Source: an uncultured Fidelibacterota bacterium (GTDB lineage: Bacteria > Marinisomatota > Marinisomatia > Marinisomatales > UBA1611). From it: a stretch of 19,163 nucleotides of DNA. A model generated the notes under the pieces. That model had not been told where the DNA came from and did not search any database. It worked only from the letters and a program-made list of their open reading frames with translations. A program made the position numbers and the translations under genes. The DNA lies in contig CAJWMI010000028.1 of assembly GCA_913043185.1 (NCBI GenBank), forward strand, positions 1 through 19,163, written 5' to 3'. Below, in pieces: positions 6,695 through 14,192 of the stretch. Numbering within the stretch: position 1 is the first letter of the stretch; the number at the start of each line of letters is the position of its first letter.

Positions 6695-8411
6695 GGTTTA
6701 TGAATCTATTAATTACGTCAGACAACAATTTATTTTTAGTAAATGTATTTATATGATCTTTTAATTCATTTTTCTCTCTAATTAATGTTGGGTCACCATA
6801 AATCTTCTCATAGATCTCAGTACAAAGCAACCAGTCATCAGGGTGTTCATTATATAATTTTTTTAATATAGGCAAATAATCACTAGGTGGTTTATTATTG
6901 TCGCGAAGCCTTCTTACCTGTTTATATAATTCATTCAGTTTTGTGTTTTCTTTGTTTAAGTTTGTTGACTGGTGGGGTGAGCCTGATGTGGGAAATTTGT
7001 TATTATAATAATTGTCCCAATCTGCTGGGCCGCCAAAAACCGATACAATTTTACTCCCGCATGCCAGGTCATAAGGTCCCCATTCTGGTTTATAAAGATA
7101 ATCGTCATTCAATCTAACCGTACAATTATCTAGGCTGATAAGGACAGGTGAATCATCTATCATCAAAACTTTTTTTACCGTCCCTGATACAACTAATCCA
7201 CCGATAAAGTTTAATAATATTTTTGAGCTTTCTTTTATTCCTAGGCTCTCCAACTGATTATTATCTAATTGATGAAGAGGTAAATTAATTTTTGATAGTA
7301 TCCCAACAGCTGCTCCGTATCCTTCAGAATGATATGTTATTCCGTGTCCCTCAAGCTCAGAATCATTATAGGATAATTGAACGGATCCACTAAAGCTTAG
7401 GTAGGTCATTTCTTTATTATAATCTTTAATGAAGTTTGTCAAGATCCCTGAAACCTGAAGCCCAGAATCATATACGGATGTAGTAATGTTTTCTGACAGT
7501 ATTGCTTTTTTAACTCCTGATACGCCTCCAGTCTTATAGGCCATTGTCTTACTGTATTCAAATAAAATATTAGATAAATCTTTAAAGTTTTTTGTTACAA
7601 AAAGTTGAGGCTGTGGCTCTGTAATATTATAGTCTTGATGAATACAGTCAACAGTTATGGGTATCTTTTTTACCTTACTCTTAAGGCACTCAGAGCTTTC
7701 GTTAACTGATGATAATAGTCCGGCTCCGTATATTTTGGGATTATCTAAGCTTCCTACTAATCCGTATTCTATTGTCCACCAGTTCATTCTTGATAGCTCA
7801 TTTGCCTCACTAATCCAGTGTTTTTCCTGGGAAATTTTTTCAAACTCATCTTCAATTTTCTTTAACTCAGTAGGATCAGTGTTAGGATCTTCTTTCATGT
7901 CTGACATTTTTCTTATTATTTTATATAACTTAGAGTCATGCTTGGAATGTATTGCTTTTTGTGCTATTTCTCCGTACGAACAAAGATATTCTGCGTAGTC
8001 GGGATCGGCAATGATCGGCGCGTGCCCCGCTGCTTCATGTATTATATCTGGCGCAGGCGTGTATGTTATATGATCATTGGTTCTCATATCTACCGCGATT
8101 GGCAATACCTTTCTAGATAAAAACTCCATAAACACAGTAGGGGGAATAAACCCTTTAACCGTAACAGCTCCCCAATCATGATTGTCTAATCTTTTGTCCA
8201 TATCATCTACAAGAGGGATATAGTTATTAGGTATGTTCATCATTTTTAGACCATTAACATATGAGTTGTGAGCGTGTTTTTTAAAAAATGGAACGGAGAT
8301 TTTCATAATATATCTCCATACGGCTTGGTCTATTTCAGTGTATAATGAATAATCTTGTTCTACGGTATACTCTAGTAAGCGTTGTGGTAGATTTTCACGT
8401 GATTTGCTCAT
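6681..8411 (-). CDS. Pterin-dependent aromatic amino acid hydroxylase with C-terminal extension
   Basis: Residues about 20-245 are the catalytic domain of the tetrahydropterin-dependent phenylalanine/tyrosine/tryptophan hydroxylases. YTPAPDIIHEAAGHAP gives iron ligands His125 and His130, Glu215 (WWTIEYGL) is the third ligand, and YGAGLLSS (228-235) is the usual post-core motif. Proteobacterial PhhA is about 260-300 residues; this protein is 576, with about 290 extra residues. Residues 290-490 look like a soluble beta-rich domain (VYDSGLQVSG, SFSGSVQLSY, SVFGGPADWDNYY); about 500-576 is a linker plus charged helical tail. Similar long forms exist, as I recall, in Bacteroidota. Phe to Tyr is the default activity; Trp 5-hydroxylation is conceivable beside tryptophan catabolism but unproven. 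The ATG at 8411 has no good Shine-Dalgarno. No pterin dehydratase gene is nearby. Confidence 0.9.
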   Translation of the reverse strand: MSKSRENLPQRLLEYTVEQDYSLYTEIDQAVWRYIMKISVPFFKKHAHNSYVNGLKMMNIPNNYIPLVDDMDKRLDNHDWGAVTVKGFIPPTVFMEFLSRKVLPIAVDMRTNDHITYTPAPDIIHEAAGHAPIIADPDYAEYLCSYGEIAQKAIHSKHDSKLYKIIRKMSDMKEDPNTDPTELKKIEDEFEKISQEKHWISEANELSRMNWWTIEYGLVGSLDNPKIYGAGLLSSVNESSECLKSKVKKIPITVDCIHQDYNITEPQPQLFVTKNFKDLSNILFEYSKTMAYKTGGVSGVKKAILSENITTSVYDSGLQVSGILTNFIKDYNKEMTYLSFSGSVQLSYNDSELEGHGITYHSEGYGAAVGILSKINLPLHQLDNNQLESLGIKESSKILLNFIGGLVVSGTVKKVLMIDDSPVLISLDNCTVRLNDDYLYKPEWGPYDLACGSKIVSVFGGPADWDNYYNNKFPTSGSPHQSTNLNKENTKLNELYKQVRRLRDNNKPPSDYLPILKKLYNEHPDDWLLCTEIYEKIYGDPTLIREKNELKDHINTFTKNKLLSDVINRFINLIEA

Positions 8412-8575
8412 TGGCTAATGTTTTATTATCCTATAAACAAAATTAAAACCGCTTTATAGCTAAAAGACAGGCTAAAATAAAAAATAAAAAAAGACACCTT
8501 TTGTGTACCAATAAAATAAAAAGGCTCTAAATTCCGTCCACTTTTTGATAGCCATAAAAAACTAAAATTAATTAT
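8412..8575. promoter_or_regulatory. Divergent intergenic spacer with presumed promoters
   Basis: This is the only sizeable non-coding gap, very AT-rich, between the start of the - strand aromatic hydroxylase and the + strand tRNA. By position it must drive transcription in both directions. Candidate elements such as TTGATA (8545-8550) and TAAAAT (8563-8568) are not correctly spaced relative to each other, so I do not assign exact promoter boxes. I see no riboswitch-like fold or operator repeat. Confidence 0.4.
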
Positions 8576-8648
8576 TCCGGAGTAGCTCAGTTGGTAGAGC
8601 AGGTGGCTGTTAACCACTTTGTCGGGGGTTCGAGTCCCTCCTCCGGAG
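8576..8648 (+). tRNA. tRNA-Asn (anticodon GTT)
   Basis: A complete 73-base cloverleaf can be drawn. The acceptor stem TCCGGAG pairs with CTCCGGA (8641-8647), with discriminator G8648. The D stem GCTC/GAGC is at 8585-8588 and 8597-8600. The anticodon stem GGTGG/CCACT has one G-T pair around loop CTGTTAA, giving anticodon GTT at 8609-8611. The T arm is GGGGG-TTCGAGT-CCCTC with one G-T pair. CCA is not encoded. Six Ts follow at 8650-8655 and could help terminate or process the transcript. The reading frame across the complementary strand here is a non-coding artefact. Confidence 0.96.
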
Positions 8649-8678
8649 CTTTTTTCATAATAACTGCATGAATAATCT

Positions 8679-10811
8679 TTGTTAAAGTATATCATATTAG
8701 TCGCTATTATCATGATCTCATGTAATAAAAAAATAATCCCCCCAGATGTTGAAAAAACTCCGTATGAGATGAAAATTCATGGACATAATAGAGTAGATGA
8801 TTACTATTGGATGCGCCTGACAGATGAGCAAAAATCAGCAAAGAAATCTGACGCTCAAACCAAAAAGGTAGTAGACTATATTGACGCAGAAACAGACTAC
8901 TTAAATAATAGTCTAAAGCATACAAAGCCGCTCCAGGAAACGCTCTACAATGAAATGGTTGGCCGCATTAAAAAAGATGATCAGTCGGTACCATATTTTG
9001 AAAATGAATATTATTACTATACTCGTTATGAAAAGAAAAAAGAGTACCCTATCTACTGCAGGAAACATAATGACTTAGATAATAATGAAGAAATTATCTT
9101 AGACGTAAATATTCTAGCAGAAGGATATGACTATTTCGCAATTGGAGGAATGTCTGTTAGTCCGGATAACCAGTGGCTATCATATGGAGTAGACACTCTA
9201 AGCAGAAGGTTTTATAAAATATATTTTAAACATTTAGCATCCGGGAAAGTATTAGATCAGACTATACCTAATACCACCGGAGGTGTAGCCTGGGCAAATG
9301 ACAACAAAACGGTTTTTTATACATCTAAAAATAAAGTTACACTATTAGGAGAGAAAATCTATAGACATAAGGCAGGGACTGATAGTAAGCTAGACAAACT
9401 TGTGTATGAAGAAGAAGATGAAACCTTTTACAATGGCGTCTATCGTTCTAAGTCCGGTAAATATGTAATTATTTATAATAGTAGTACTCTGGTGAGCGAC
9501 TATCATATTCTGAGCGCAGATAATCCAAATGGGGAATTTATCAATTTTACGCCTAGAGGTGAAAAACATGAGTATGGTATTCAACACTATAAGGACCATT
9601 TTTATATTATTTCTAATATAGACGCTCCAAATAATCGTTTAATGAAAACAAAAATAGGTTCTACAGAAATATCAAACTGGGAGGAGGTTTTGGCCCATCG
9701 AGAGGATGTACACCTTCTAGGGTTAGAAATTTTTAAGGATCATATGGTGCTCACTGAGCGCAAAAATGGTTTACGCGGGATAAGAATAAAAAACATGAAG
9801 ACAGGCACTGATGAGTATATAGACTTTGAAGAAAAAACCTATTCAGCATATGTTTCCACAAACGAAGAATATAATACAAACATACTAAGATACCGTTATT
9901 CCTCAATGTTAACGCCGTCTTCTGTTTATGATTACAATATGGATACCAAAGAAAAAAAATTACTCAAACAAGCAGAGATTATTGGAAAAGGATATGACCA
10001 GAAAATGTATGACGCAGAAACAATCTATGCTGTTTCCAGAGATGGTGAAAAAATTCCGATTTATCTTGTCTATCGTAAGGATATGAAAAAAGATGGACCA
10101 CAGCCACTATTGTTATACTCTTATGGATCTTATGGGTCTACCTCTGATCCATATTTTAGTTCAGCCCGCCTGAGTCTACTAGATCGTGGTATGATATATG
10201 CTTTAGCAAATGTTAGAGGCAGCCAGATATATGGACGAAAGTCTTATGAAGATGGAAAATTATTGAAAAAGAAAAACACCTTTTATGATTTTATTGATGC
10301 TGGAAAATTTTTGGTTGACCAAGAATATACAAGCCCTGATCAGTTATTATGCTCTGGCGGAAGTGCAGGTGGTCTATTAATTGGGGCAGTGGTGAATATG
10401 GAGCCCAGTTTGTGGAAAGGGGCGATAGCTGCGGTGCCTTTTGTTGATGTGGTCACGACTATGTTAGATCCGTCTATTCCGCTTACTTCAAATGAGTGGG
10501 ATGAGTGGGGGGATCCAAGAGAAGAGGACTATTATCACTATATGCTATCCTACTCACCCTATGATCAGATTATTGACAGGACTCATCCAAATATATTAGT
10601 TACTTCAGGGTTTTTTGATTCACAGGTACAGTACTGGGAGCCATTGAAGTATGTTGCAAAACTGAGGGATCATTGGCTTGGTGATAATAAACTATATTTA
10701 TATATGAATATGGATGCTGGTCATGGGGGAAAGTCAGGCAGGTTTCGTATTTACAGAGAAATCTCTTTAGAGTATGCTTTTTTGTTAGACCTGGTTGGTA
10801 TTAAAACATAA
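8679..10811 (+). CDS. Lipoprotein S9A serine peptidase, oligopeptidase B-like
   Basis: This 710-residue alpha/beta-hydrolase peptidase has an N-terminal beta-propeller (about 30-440) and a C-terminal catalytic domain. The triad is visible: Ser562 in GGSAGG, Asp647 in SGFFDSQVQYWEP, and His682 in DAGHGG. GGSAGGLL, TSNEWDEWGDP and the GRF after the His are typical of oligopeptidase B (protease II), which cleaves peptides after Arg/Lys, rather than of prolyl oligopeptidase. The family block RGGGELGR reads RGSQIYGR (513-520), a departure. The N-terminus from TTG 8679 is a short hydrophobic signal ending at MISC, so Cys15 is a probable lipidation site and the enzyme would be envelope-anchored. Starting at the ATG at 8712 would destroy that signal. 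The TTG lies only 30 bases after the tRNA. Confidence 0.9.
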   Translation: MLKYIILVAIIMISCNKKIIPPDVEKTPYEMKIHGHNRVDDYYWMRLTDEQKSAKKSDAQTKKVVDYIDAETDYLNNSLKHTKPLQETLYNEMVGRIKKDDQSVPYFENEYYYYTRYEKKKEYPIYCRKHNDLDNNEEIILDVNILAEGYDYFAIGGMSVSPDNQWLSYGVDTLSRRFYKIYFKHLASGKVLDQTIPNTTGGVAWANDNKTVFYTSKNKVTLLGEKIYRHKAGTDSKLDKLVYEEEDETFYNGVYRSKSGKYVIIYNSSTLVSDYHILSADNPNGEFINFTPRGEKHEYGIQHYKDHFYIISNIDAPNNRLMKTKIGSTEISNWEEVLAHREDVHLLGLEIFKDHMVLTERKNGLRGIRIKNMKTGTDEYIDFEEKTYSAYVSTNEEYNTNILRYRYSSMLTPSSVYDYNMDTKEKKLLKQAEIIGKGYDQKMYDAETIYAVSRDGEKIPIYLVYRKDMKKDGPQPLLLYSYGSYGSTSDPYFSSARLSLLDRGMIYALANVRGSQIYGRKSYEDGKLLKKKNTFYDFIDAGKFLVDQEYTSPDQLLCSGGSAGGLLIGAVVNMEPSLWKGAIAAVPFVDVVTTMLDPSIPLTSNEWDEWGDPREEDYYHYMLSYSPYDQIIDRTHPNILVTSGFFDSQVQYWEPLKYVAKLRDHWLGDNKLYLYMNMDAGHGGKSGRFRIYREISLEYAFLLDLVGIKT

Positions 10812-10838
10812 TAAGTTAAAACACCCCCTGCATTAATT

Positions 10839-11717
10839 ATGAGTAATACTGTAAAGGAATATGTCATCATAACTATTGCTGTATGTATTTCTGTATTAAT
10901 TGCTCTTGCTTCTGCACAAGGCAGCCTTATTGTTGGGCAGTACCCTGTGCTTTTTATTTGCCTATTTATTTCATTTGTAATTCAGTGGCTTGTTTTTCTA
11001 CCATCTTATTATTTTAGTACAGAGCGTTTTTATGATCTAACCGGTAGCATTACCTATACTGTTGTGACGTTGACAGCGCTATATCATAAAAGTAATTTTA
11101 TTGGGCATCGATCTGATTTGCGCTCTTTATTGATCGCAGTTTTTATTTTAGTCTGGGCATGGCGACTCGGTAGTTTTTTATTTTTACGAATACTAAAGGA
11201 TAAAGAAGACAGAAGGTTCAGTGAATGGAAAAAATCCTTCCCCATGTTCTTACGAGTCTGGACATTGCAAGGGCTATGGGTATTTCTAACATCTGTTGCT
11301 GGTGTCACTGCAATCTCATCTAAAAAAATAATCGATCCAGACATTTTTCTATATATTGGCTCTCTACTCTGGGTATTTGGATTTTTATTCGAGTCTATTG
11401 CGGATTACCAAAAAAGAAAGTTTAGATCAGAAAATCAGAACCAGTTTATACAGATCGGCTTGTGGTCGTTATCAAGGCACCCAAATTATTTTGGTGAAAT
11501 TGTATTGTGGTCTGGGATCGCATTAATAGCTTTTCCAGCTTTGACCGGCGTCCAATGCCTGAGTCTTGTGTCACCTGTTTTTGTATTTTTATTATTAACC
11601 AGAGTTAGTGGAATACCTATTTTGGAAAAACATGCGGACGAAACCTGGGGCAAGAAAAAAGAATATAAAAAGTATAAAGAAAAGACCCCGGTATTGTTTC
11701 CTAGAATAATGAAATAA
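10839..11717 (+). CDS. DUF1295 multi-pass membrane protein (steroid 5-alpha-reductase-like family)
   Basis: This 292-residue protein has several hydrophobic segments (about 8-27, 35-56, 67-83, 96-116, 142-160, 168-187 and 222-255). It carries the family signature LSRHPNYFGE (211-220), as in DUF1295/COG3752 and the wider isoprenylcysteine methyltransferase/steroid reductase superfamily. The tail ILEKHADETWGKKKEYKKYKEKTPVLFPRI has the conserved pattern of a Trp-Gly, a Tyr-x-x-Tyr and a Thr-Pro near the end. The family is presumed to bind NADPH or a lipid-like substrate in the inner membrane, but members are mostly uncharacterised and I assign no reaction. It starts 27 bases after the peptidase and may be co-transcribed. 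Its stop abuts the opposite-strand gene with no spacer. Confidence 0.88.
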   Translation: MSNTVKEYVIITIAVCISVLIALASAQGSLIVGQYPVLFICLFISFVIQWLVFLPSYYFSTERFYDLTGSITYTVVTLTALYHKSNFIGHRSDLRSLLIAVFILVWAWRLGSFLFLRILKDKEDRRFSEWKKSFPMFLRVWTLQGLWVFLTSVAGVTAISSKKIIDPDIFLYIGSLLWVFGFLFESIADYQKRKFRSENQNQFIQIGLWSLSRHPNYFGEIVLWSGIALIAFPALTGVQCLSLVSPVFVFLLLTRVSGIPILEKHADETWGKKKEYKKYKEKTPVLFPRIMK

Positions 11718-12098
11718 TTATAATCCGCTCTCTCGATCCCATTGTTTGCACAGGAGTTGATAAAGAACCCGTTCATTCTCATGAACATCCTTGTCTAACA
11801 TAATTACCTCTTTAAAAAGTGCAAGATAGGCATCTTTCATATCATCATCTATTTTACTTTTTAGTGATTTACTTAGGTTAATTACAAAGTTTTTTACCTC
11901 ATCGATTCCTTTTTCAAGGATGCTGTCTAAAAACTGAGTCCTAAGCTTTAGTAGTTCCTTATCCTCATCGTCATATCTATCTAGAATAATATCGAGATAT
12001 TTTTTCTCATCTGATGAGTATTCATAGTCACAGTTTGATATAACATATGCTATGTCAAACATTACAAGCTCTAGTAAATGATTTGATTTCTCTGTCAT
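11718..12098 (-). CDS. Small acidic helical protein, TerB-like
   Basis: This 126-residue protein appears all-helical and rich in Asp, Glu and Lys, with no signal or membrane segment. The C-terminal stretch ALFKEVIMLDKDVHENERV followed by a hydrophobic helix and Trp resembles the acidic helix-turn-helix of tellurite-resistance TerB-like domains (pattern around 'aDG-hxxEr'), and the N-terminal half has a second similar acidic segment (CDYEYSSDEKKYLDII). Such domains bind divalent metals in TerB; a function here is not known. AGGATA (12104-12109 on the complement) lies 5 bases before the ATG and supports the start. It is the last gene of the - strand run, 14 bases after the small membrane protein. 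TerB-like is a tentative call; that the gene is real is fairly safe. Confidence 0.6.
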   Translation of the reverse strand: MTEKSNHLLELVMFDIAYVISNCDYEYSSDEKKYLDIILDRYDDEDKELLKLRTQFLDSILEKGIDEVKNFVINLSKSLKSKIDDDMKDAYLALFKEVIMLDKDVHENERVLYQLLCKQWDRESGL

Positions 12099-12112
12099 AA
12101 TCTTATCCTATT

Positions 12113-12376
12113 TTATTTGTTATTTTTCAGGCCACATTCTACTGGCTGCCTCACACCGTCTATGTACCCCTCTTTAACTTTTACACCATAGGCCATAATC
12201 CTAACAAGATGCTTGTTTAATACATTATAGTTAAAATCAATTTTTTGTTCTATATCATCTAGCCTTTGCAGCAGCTCTACATTTTGCTCTGACTGATTAA
12301 CGCTAGAACCATTAAATACAATTATACATAGGCAAAGAAAAAAACCTGAGGCGAATCCCTTAAAATAATTATTCAT
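12113..12376 (-). CDS. Small membrane-anchored hypothetical protein
   Basis: This 87-residue protein starts at MNNYFKGFASG. It has one hydrophobic segment (about residues 7-22, FASGFFLCLCIIVF), then a short charged, probably coiled-coil stretch (about 30-57, with QRLDDIEQKIDFNYNVLNKHL), then a polar tail ending in Asn-Asn-Lys. It is probably a single-pass inner-membrane protein or a cleaved exported one. The frame stays open upstream to an ATG at 12424, but the ATG at 12376 is preferred: AGGAGA lies 6 bases before it, and it leaves a typical N-in signal anchor instead of 16 basic residues in front. I do not recognise the family. It lies between the secreted esterase and the TerB-like protein on the same strand. 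Confidence 0.65.
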   Translation of the reverse strand: MNNYFKGFASGFFLCLCIIVFNGSSVNQSEQNVELLQRLDDIEQKIDFNYNVLNKHLVRIMAYGVKVKEGYIDGVRQPVECGLKNNK

Positions 12377-12382
12377 AACATT

Positions 12383-12388
12383 TCTCCT
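12383..12388 (-). promoter_or_regulatory. Shine-Dalgarno fixing the start of the small membrane protein
   Basis: The complement reads AGGAGA followed by 6 bases and then ATG at 12376. It is the strongest ribosome binding site on this strand and decides against the longer frame beginning at 12424. Confidence 0.7.
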
Positions 12389-12446
12389 AATAATGTGTTG
12401 GTTAATCTGTTTGATTCTTATCAAAATAAAAAATTATTTCTAGGGT

Positions 12447-14159
12447 CTAATATCTCCAACTATCTAGGTCTGCACCTGCTGGAGCAGATATACTTATTCT
12501 TTCCACAGCTTTTTTGATAAACATTTGGTGATATCTTAATCGTGATGTTGCGTTTGGACGAGAATGATCACCATTCCAACAATGTTCAGCCCTGTCCCCA
12601 TAGTCAACCTGCCCATTATAATAAGGTTCTTGGGTTGACTCTAAGAAGTCTTCCATGAGGTATACTGCATTGTTTAAATAATAATTATCCATATCTCCGC
12701 AATAGATATTGATCTTTCCCTCTAGCTTTGGGCCTAACAGATCCCAGTCTCTTTTTAATATATGACGAAGGTCATAATTTTCTTTCCAATAGTCCGCTAC
12801 CTGATGATCAATTTCTCCGGTTAATTTGTCCCATATAGGCTTGGGGTAACCATTAGGACCCATTGGACTATAAACAGCTTGCCAAATATCCCACTGTTCA
12901 CCTGATCTACTGTTTGTTCCAAGGGCAAGTTCTCTATAGTTCATTTGCCTTAGACTGGCGCTGACTTCACCAAGATAATTTCTTTGTCCAGGCCTTTCTA
13001 CCTTACGGTGGTCTGGGCCAGTGTAATAAGCGTTATTATCTTTATATATATTAACAAGACAGTAGGCTCTAAAATCAATTGGATCGGGGCAGGCAGCGTA
13101 GCAGCCATTATATTCATCTGGGTAGAAAACCTGCGCCGCAAGTGCCTCCCATCCTCCGGTAGATCCGCCATATAAAAACCGAGACCAACCCTCGCCAATA
13201 CAGCGGAACTGTTTTTCGATATAGGGGATTAGTTCATAGGTGATAGCATCTCCATATGGACCAAGATTAGCAGAGTTAACCGCATAAGAATCATCATAGT
13301 ATGGATTTGCATGTTGTATCTCTATAGCAACAACTCTAGGAAATTCTTTTGAGGTCCATTCTTTGTAGAACTGATACTCATGCTCTTGAATTATTTTATT
13401 GTAGCCCTCAATCTGAAAGCGCTCGCTATAATCTGGTTTAAGATTTGGATCCGGGGGAGATGTTCTAAATCCTCCAAAGTCCTTTGGGAAGTGACCATGG
13501 AATATCATTAGAGGGTAACTTGCCTCAGGATGATCATCAAAACCCTCTGGCAATAAAACATGTGCACCTAGGTGCATTGGTCTTCCCCAAAATTCAGATA
13601 ATAGTCTACTCTCTATTTTGATGTGTTTTACGTATTTGGTGTCTGACGGCGGAACGATCTCAGGAATAATTTGATCCAAAAAAATCTTAATCGATTTTCT
13701 TTTTTTCGGGTCTAATGATATTTTTTTCACCTTGCTATAATAGTTGCCCGGGGCCGAGTGCCATCTCTGACCCTCGCCTCTGTCCATAGGAAGTTGAACG
13801 GTGTGCCCTGTTTTTAGGTTAAACGTTTCATACTTATGTAAAAGCGCTTGAATGAAATACTCACCGGGCGGTATTTGGTCTAGACTTTTTACTGGATAGC
13901 CAAATGTTTTACTATCAATAATAGTTTTTGAAGAACTTTTTGATTTTATATCAACACCAAAAACAAATGCGGTAGAGCTTTTGTCATTCGTCTGAAAACG
14001 TGGTTCATCTAGATTGTTATTGCTAAGAAAAAGAAGCACTCTCCCTTGAATAAAATTCCCATTTTCATCTTTTTTTGGATGCTCAATATTAAACGTTATG
14101 CCAGAGCCATTAAGAGGAAAGGTTAATGCCATTACAAGTGATAGTATATGTTTTTTCAT
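12447..14159 (-). CDS. Secreted alpha/beta-hydrolase, esterase D/Fes-like, with N-terminal domain
   Basis: This 570-residue protein has a signal peptide (MKKHILSLVMALTFPLNG, cleavage near residue 20). Residues about 21-165 form a separate, probably beta-rich domain (RVLLFLSNN, IPPGEYFIQALLHKY). Residues about 175-555 resemble the putative esterase family PF00756. The likely nucleophile is Ser333 in LYGGSTGGWEAL, preceded by the typical ITYELIPYIEKQFRC helix. Asp489 or Asp491 (YCGDMDNYYL) and His526 or His532 (EHCWNGDH) complete a plausible triad. It should act in the periplasm or outside on an ester, possibly of a carbohydrate or siderophore; the substrate is unknown. A C-terminal insert rich in Trp/Tyr (410-465) is unlike simple esterase D. 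No good Shine-Dalgarno is seen. Its neighbours are an exported MORN protein and a small membrane protein. Confidence 0.82.
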   Translation of the reverse strand: MKKHILSLVMALTFPLNGSGITFNIEHPKKDENGNFIQGRVLLFLSNNNLDEPRFQTNDKSSTAFVFGVDIKSKSSSKTIIDSKTFGYPVKSLDQIPPGEYFIQALLHKYETFNLKTGHTVQLPMDRGEGQRWHSAPGNYYSKVKKISLDPKKRKSIKIFLDQIIPEIVPPSDTKYVKHIKIESRLLSEFWGRPMHLGAHVLLPEGFDDHPEASYPLMIFHGHFPKDFGGFRTSPPDPNLKPDYSERFQIEGYNKIIQEHEYQFYKEWTSKEFPRVVAIEIQHANPYYDDSYAVNSANLGPYGDAITYELIPYIEKQFRCIGEGWSRFLYGGSTGGWEALAAQVFYPDEYNGCYAACPDPIDFRAYCLVNIYKDNNAYYTGPDHRKVERPGQRNYLGEVSASLRQMNYRELALGTNSRSGEQWDIWQAVYSPMGPNGYPKPIWDKLTGEIDHQVADYWKENYDLRHILKRDWDLLGPKLEGKINIYCGDMDNYYLNNAVYLMEDFLESTQEPYYNGQVDYGDRAEHCWNGDHSRPNATSRLRYHQMFIKKAVERISISAPAGADLDSWRY

Positions 14160-14192
14160 AATATCTATTCAATATTACGAAAAACATTATGT

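Noticed and set aside
6887..8120. Several + strand reading frames within the aromatic hydroxylase gene
   Set aside because: They overlap a protein with an intact iron-binding motif on the - strand, and their sequences are Cys-rich and low in recognisable structure.
8545..8568. TTGATA and TAAAAT as a sigma-70 promoter for the tRNA
   Set aside because: The spacing between them is only 12 bases, too short; neither box is convincing with a proper partner.
8426..8713. A 95-codon reading frame on the - strand with GGGTRTPDKVV-like sequence
   Set aside because: It lies antisense across tRNA-Asn; that peptide is the familiar false translation of a tRNA gene's complement.
12377..12424. Longer N-terminus for the small membrane protein
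   Set aside because: A good AGGAGA at 12383-12388 sits inside this stretch and points to the ATG at 12376; the upstream residues look like untranslated leader.
12411..12424. TTGAT-TCTT-ATCAA inverted repeat as a terminator or operator
   Set aside because: The stem is only 5 base pairs and AT-rich, with no T run in the right place; such repeats are expected by chance in this composition.
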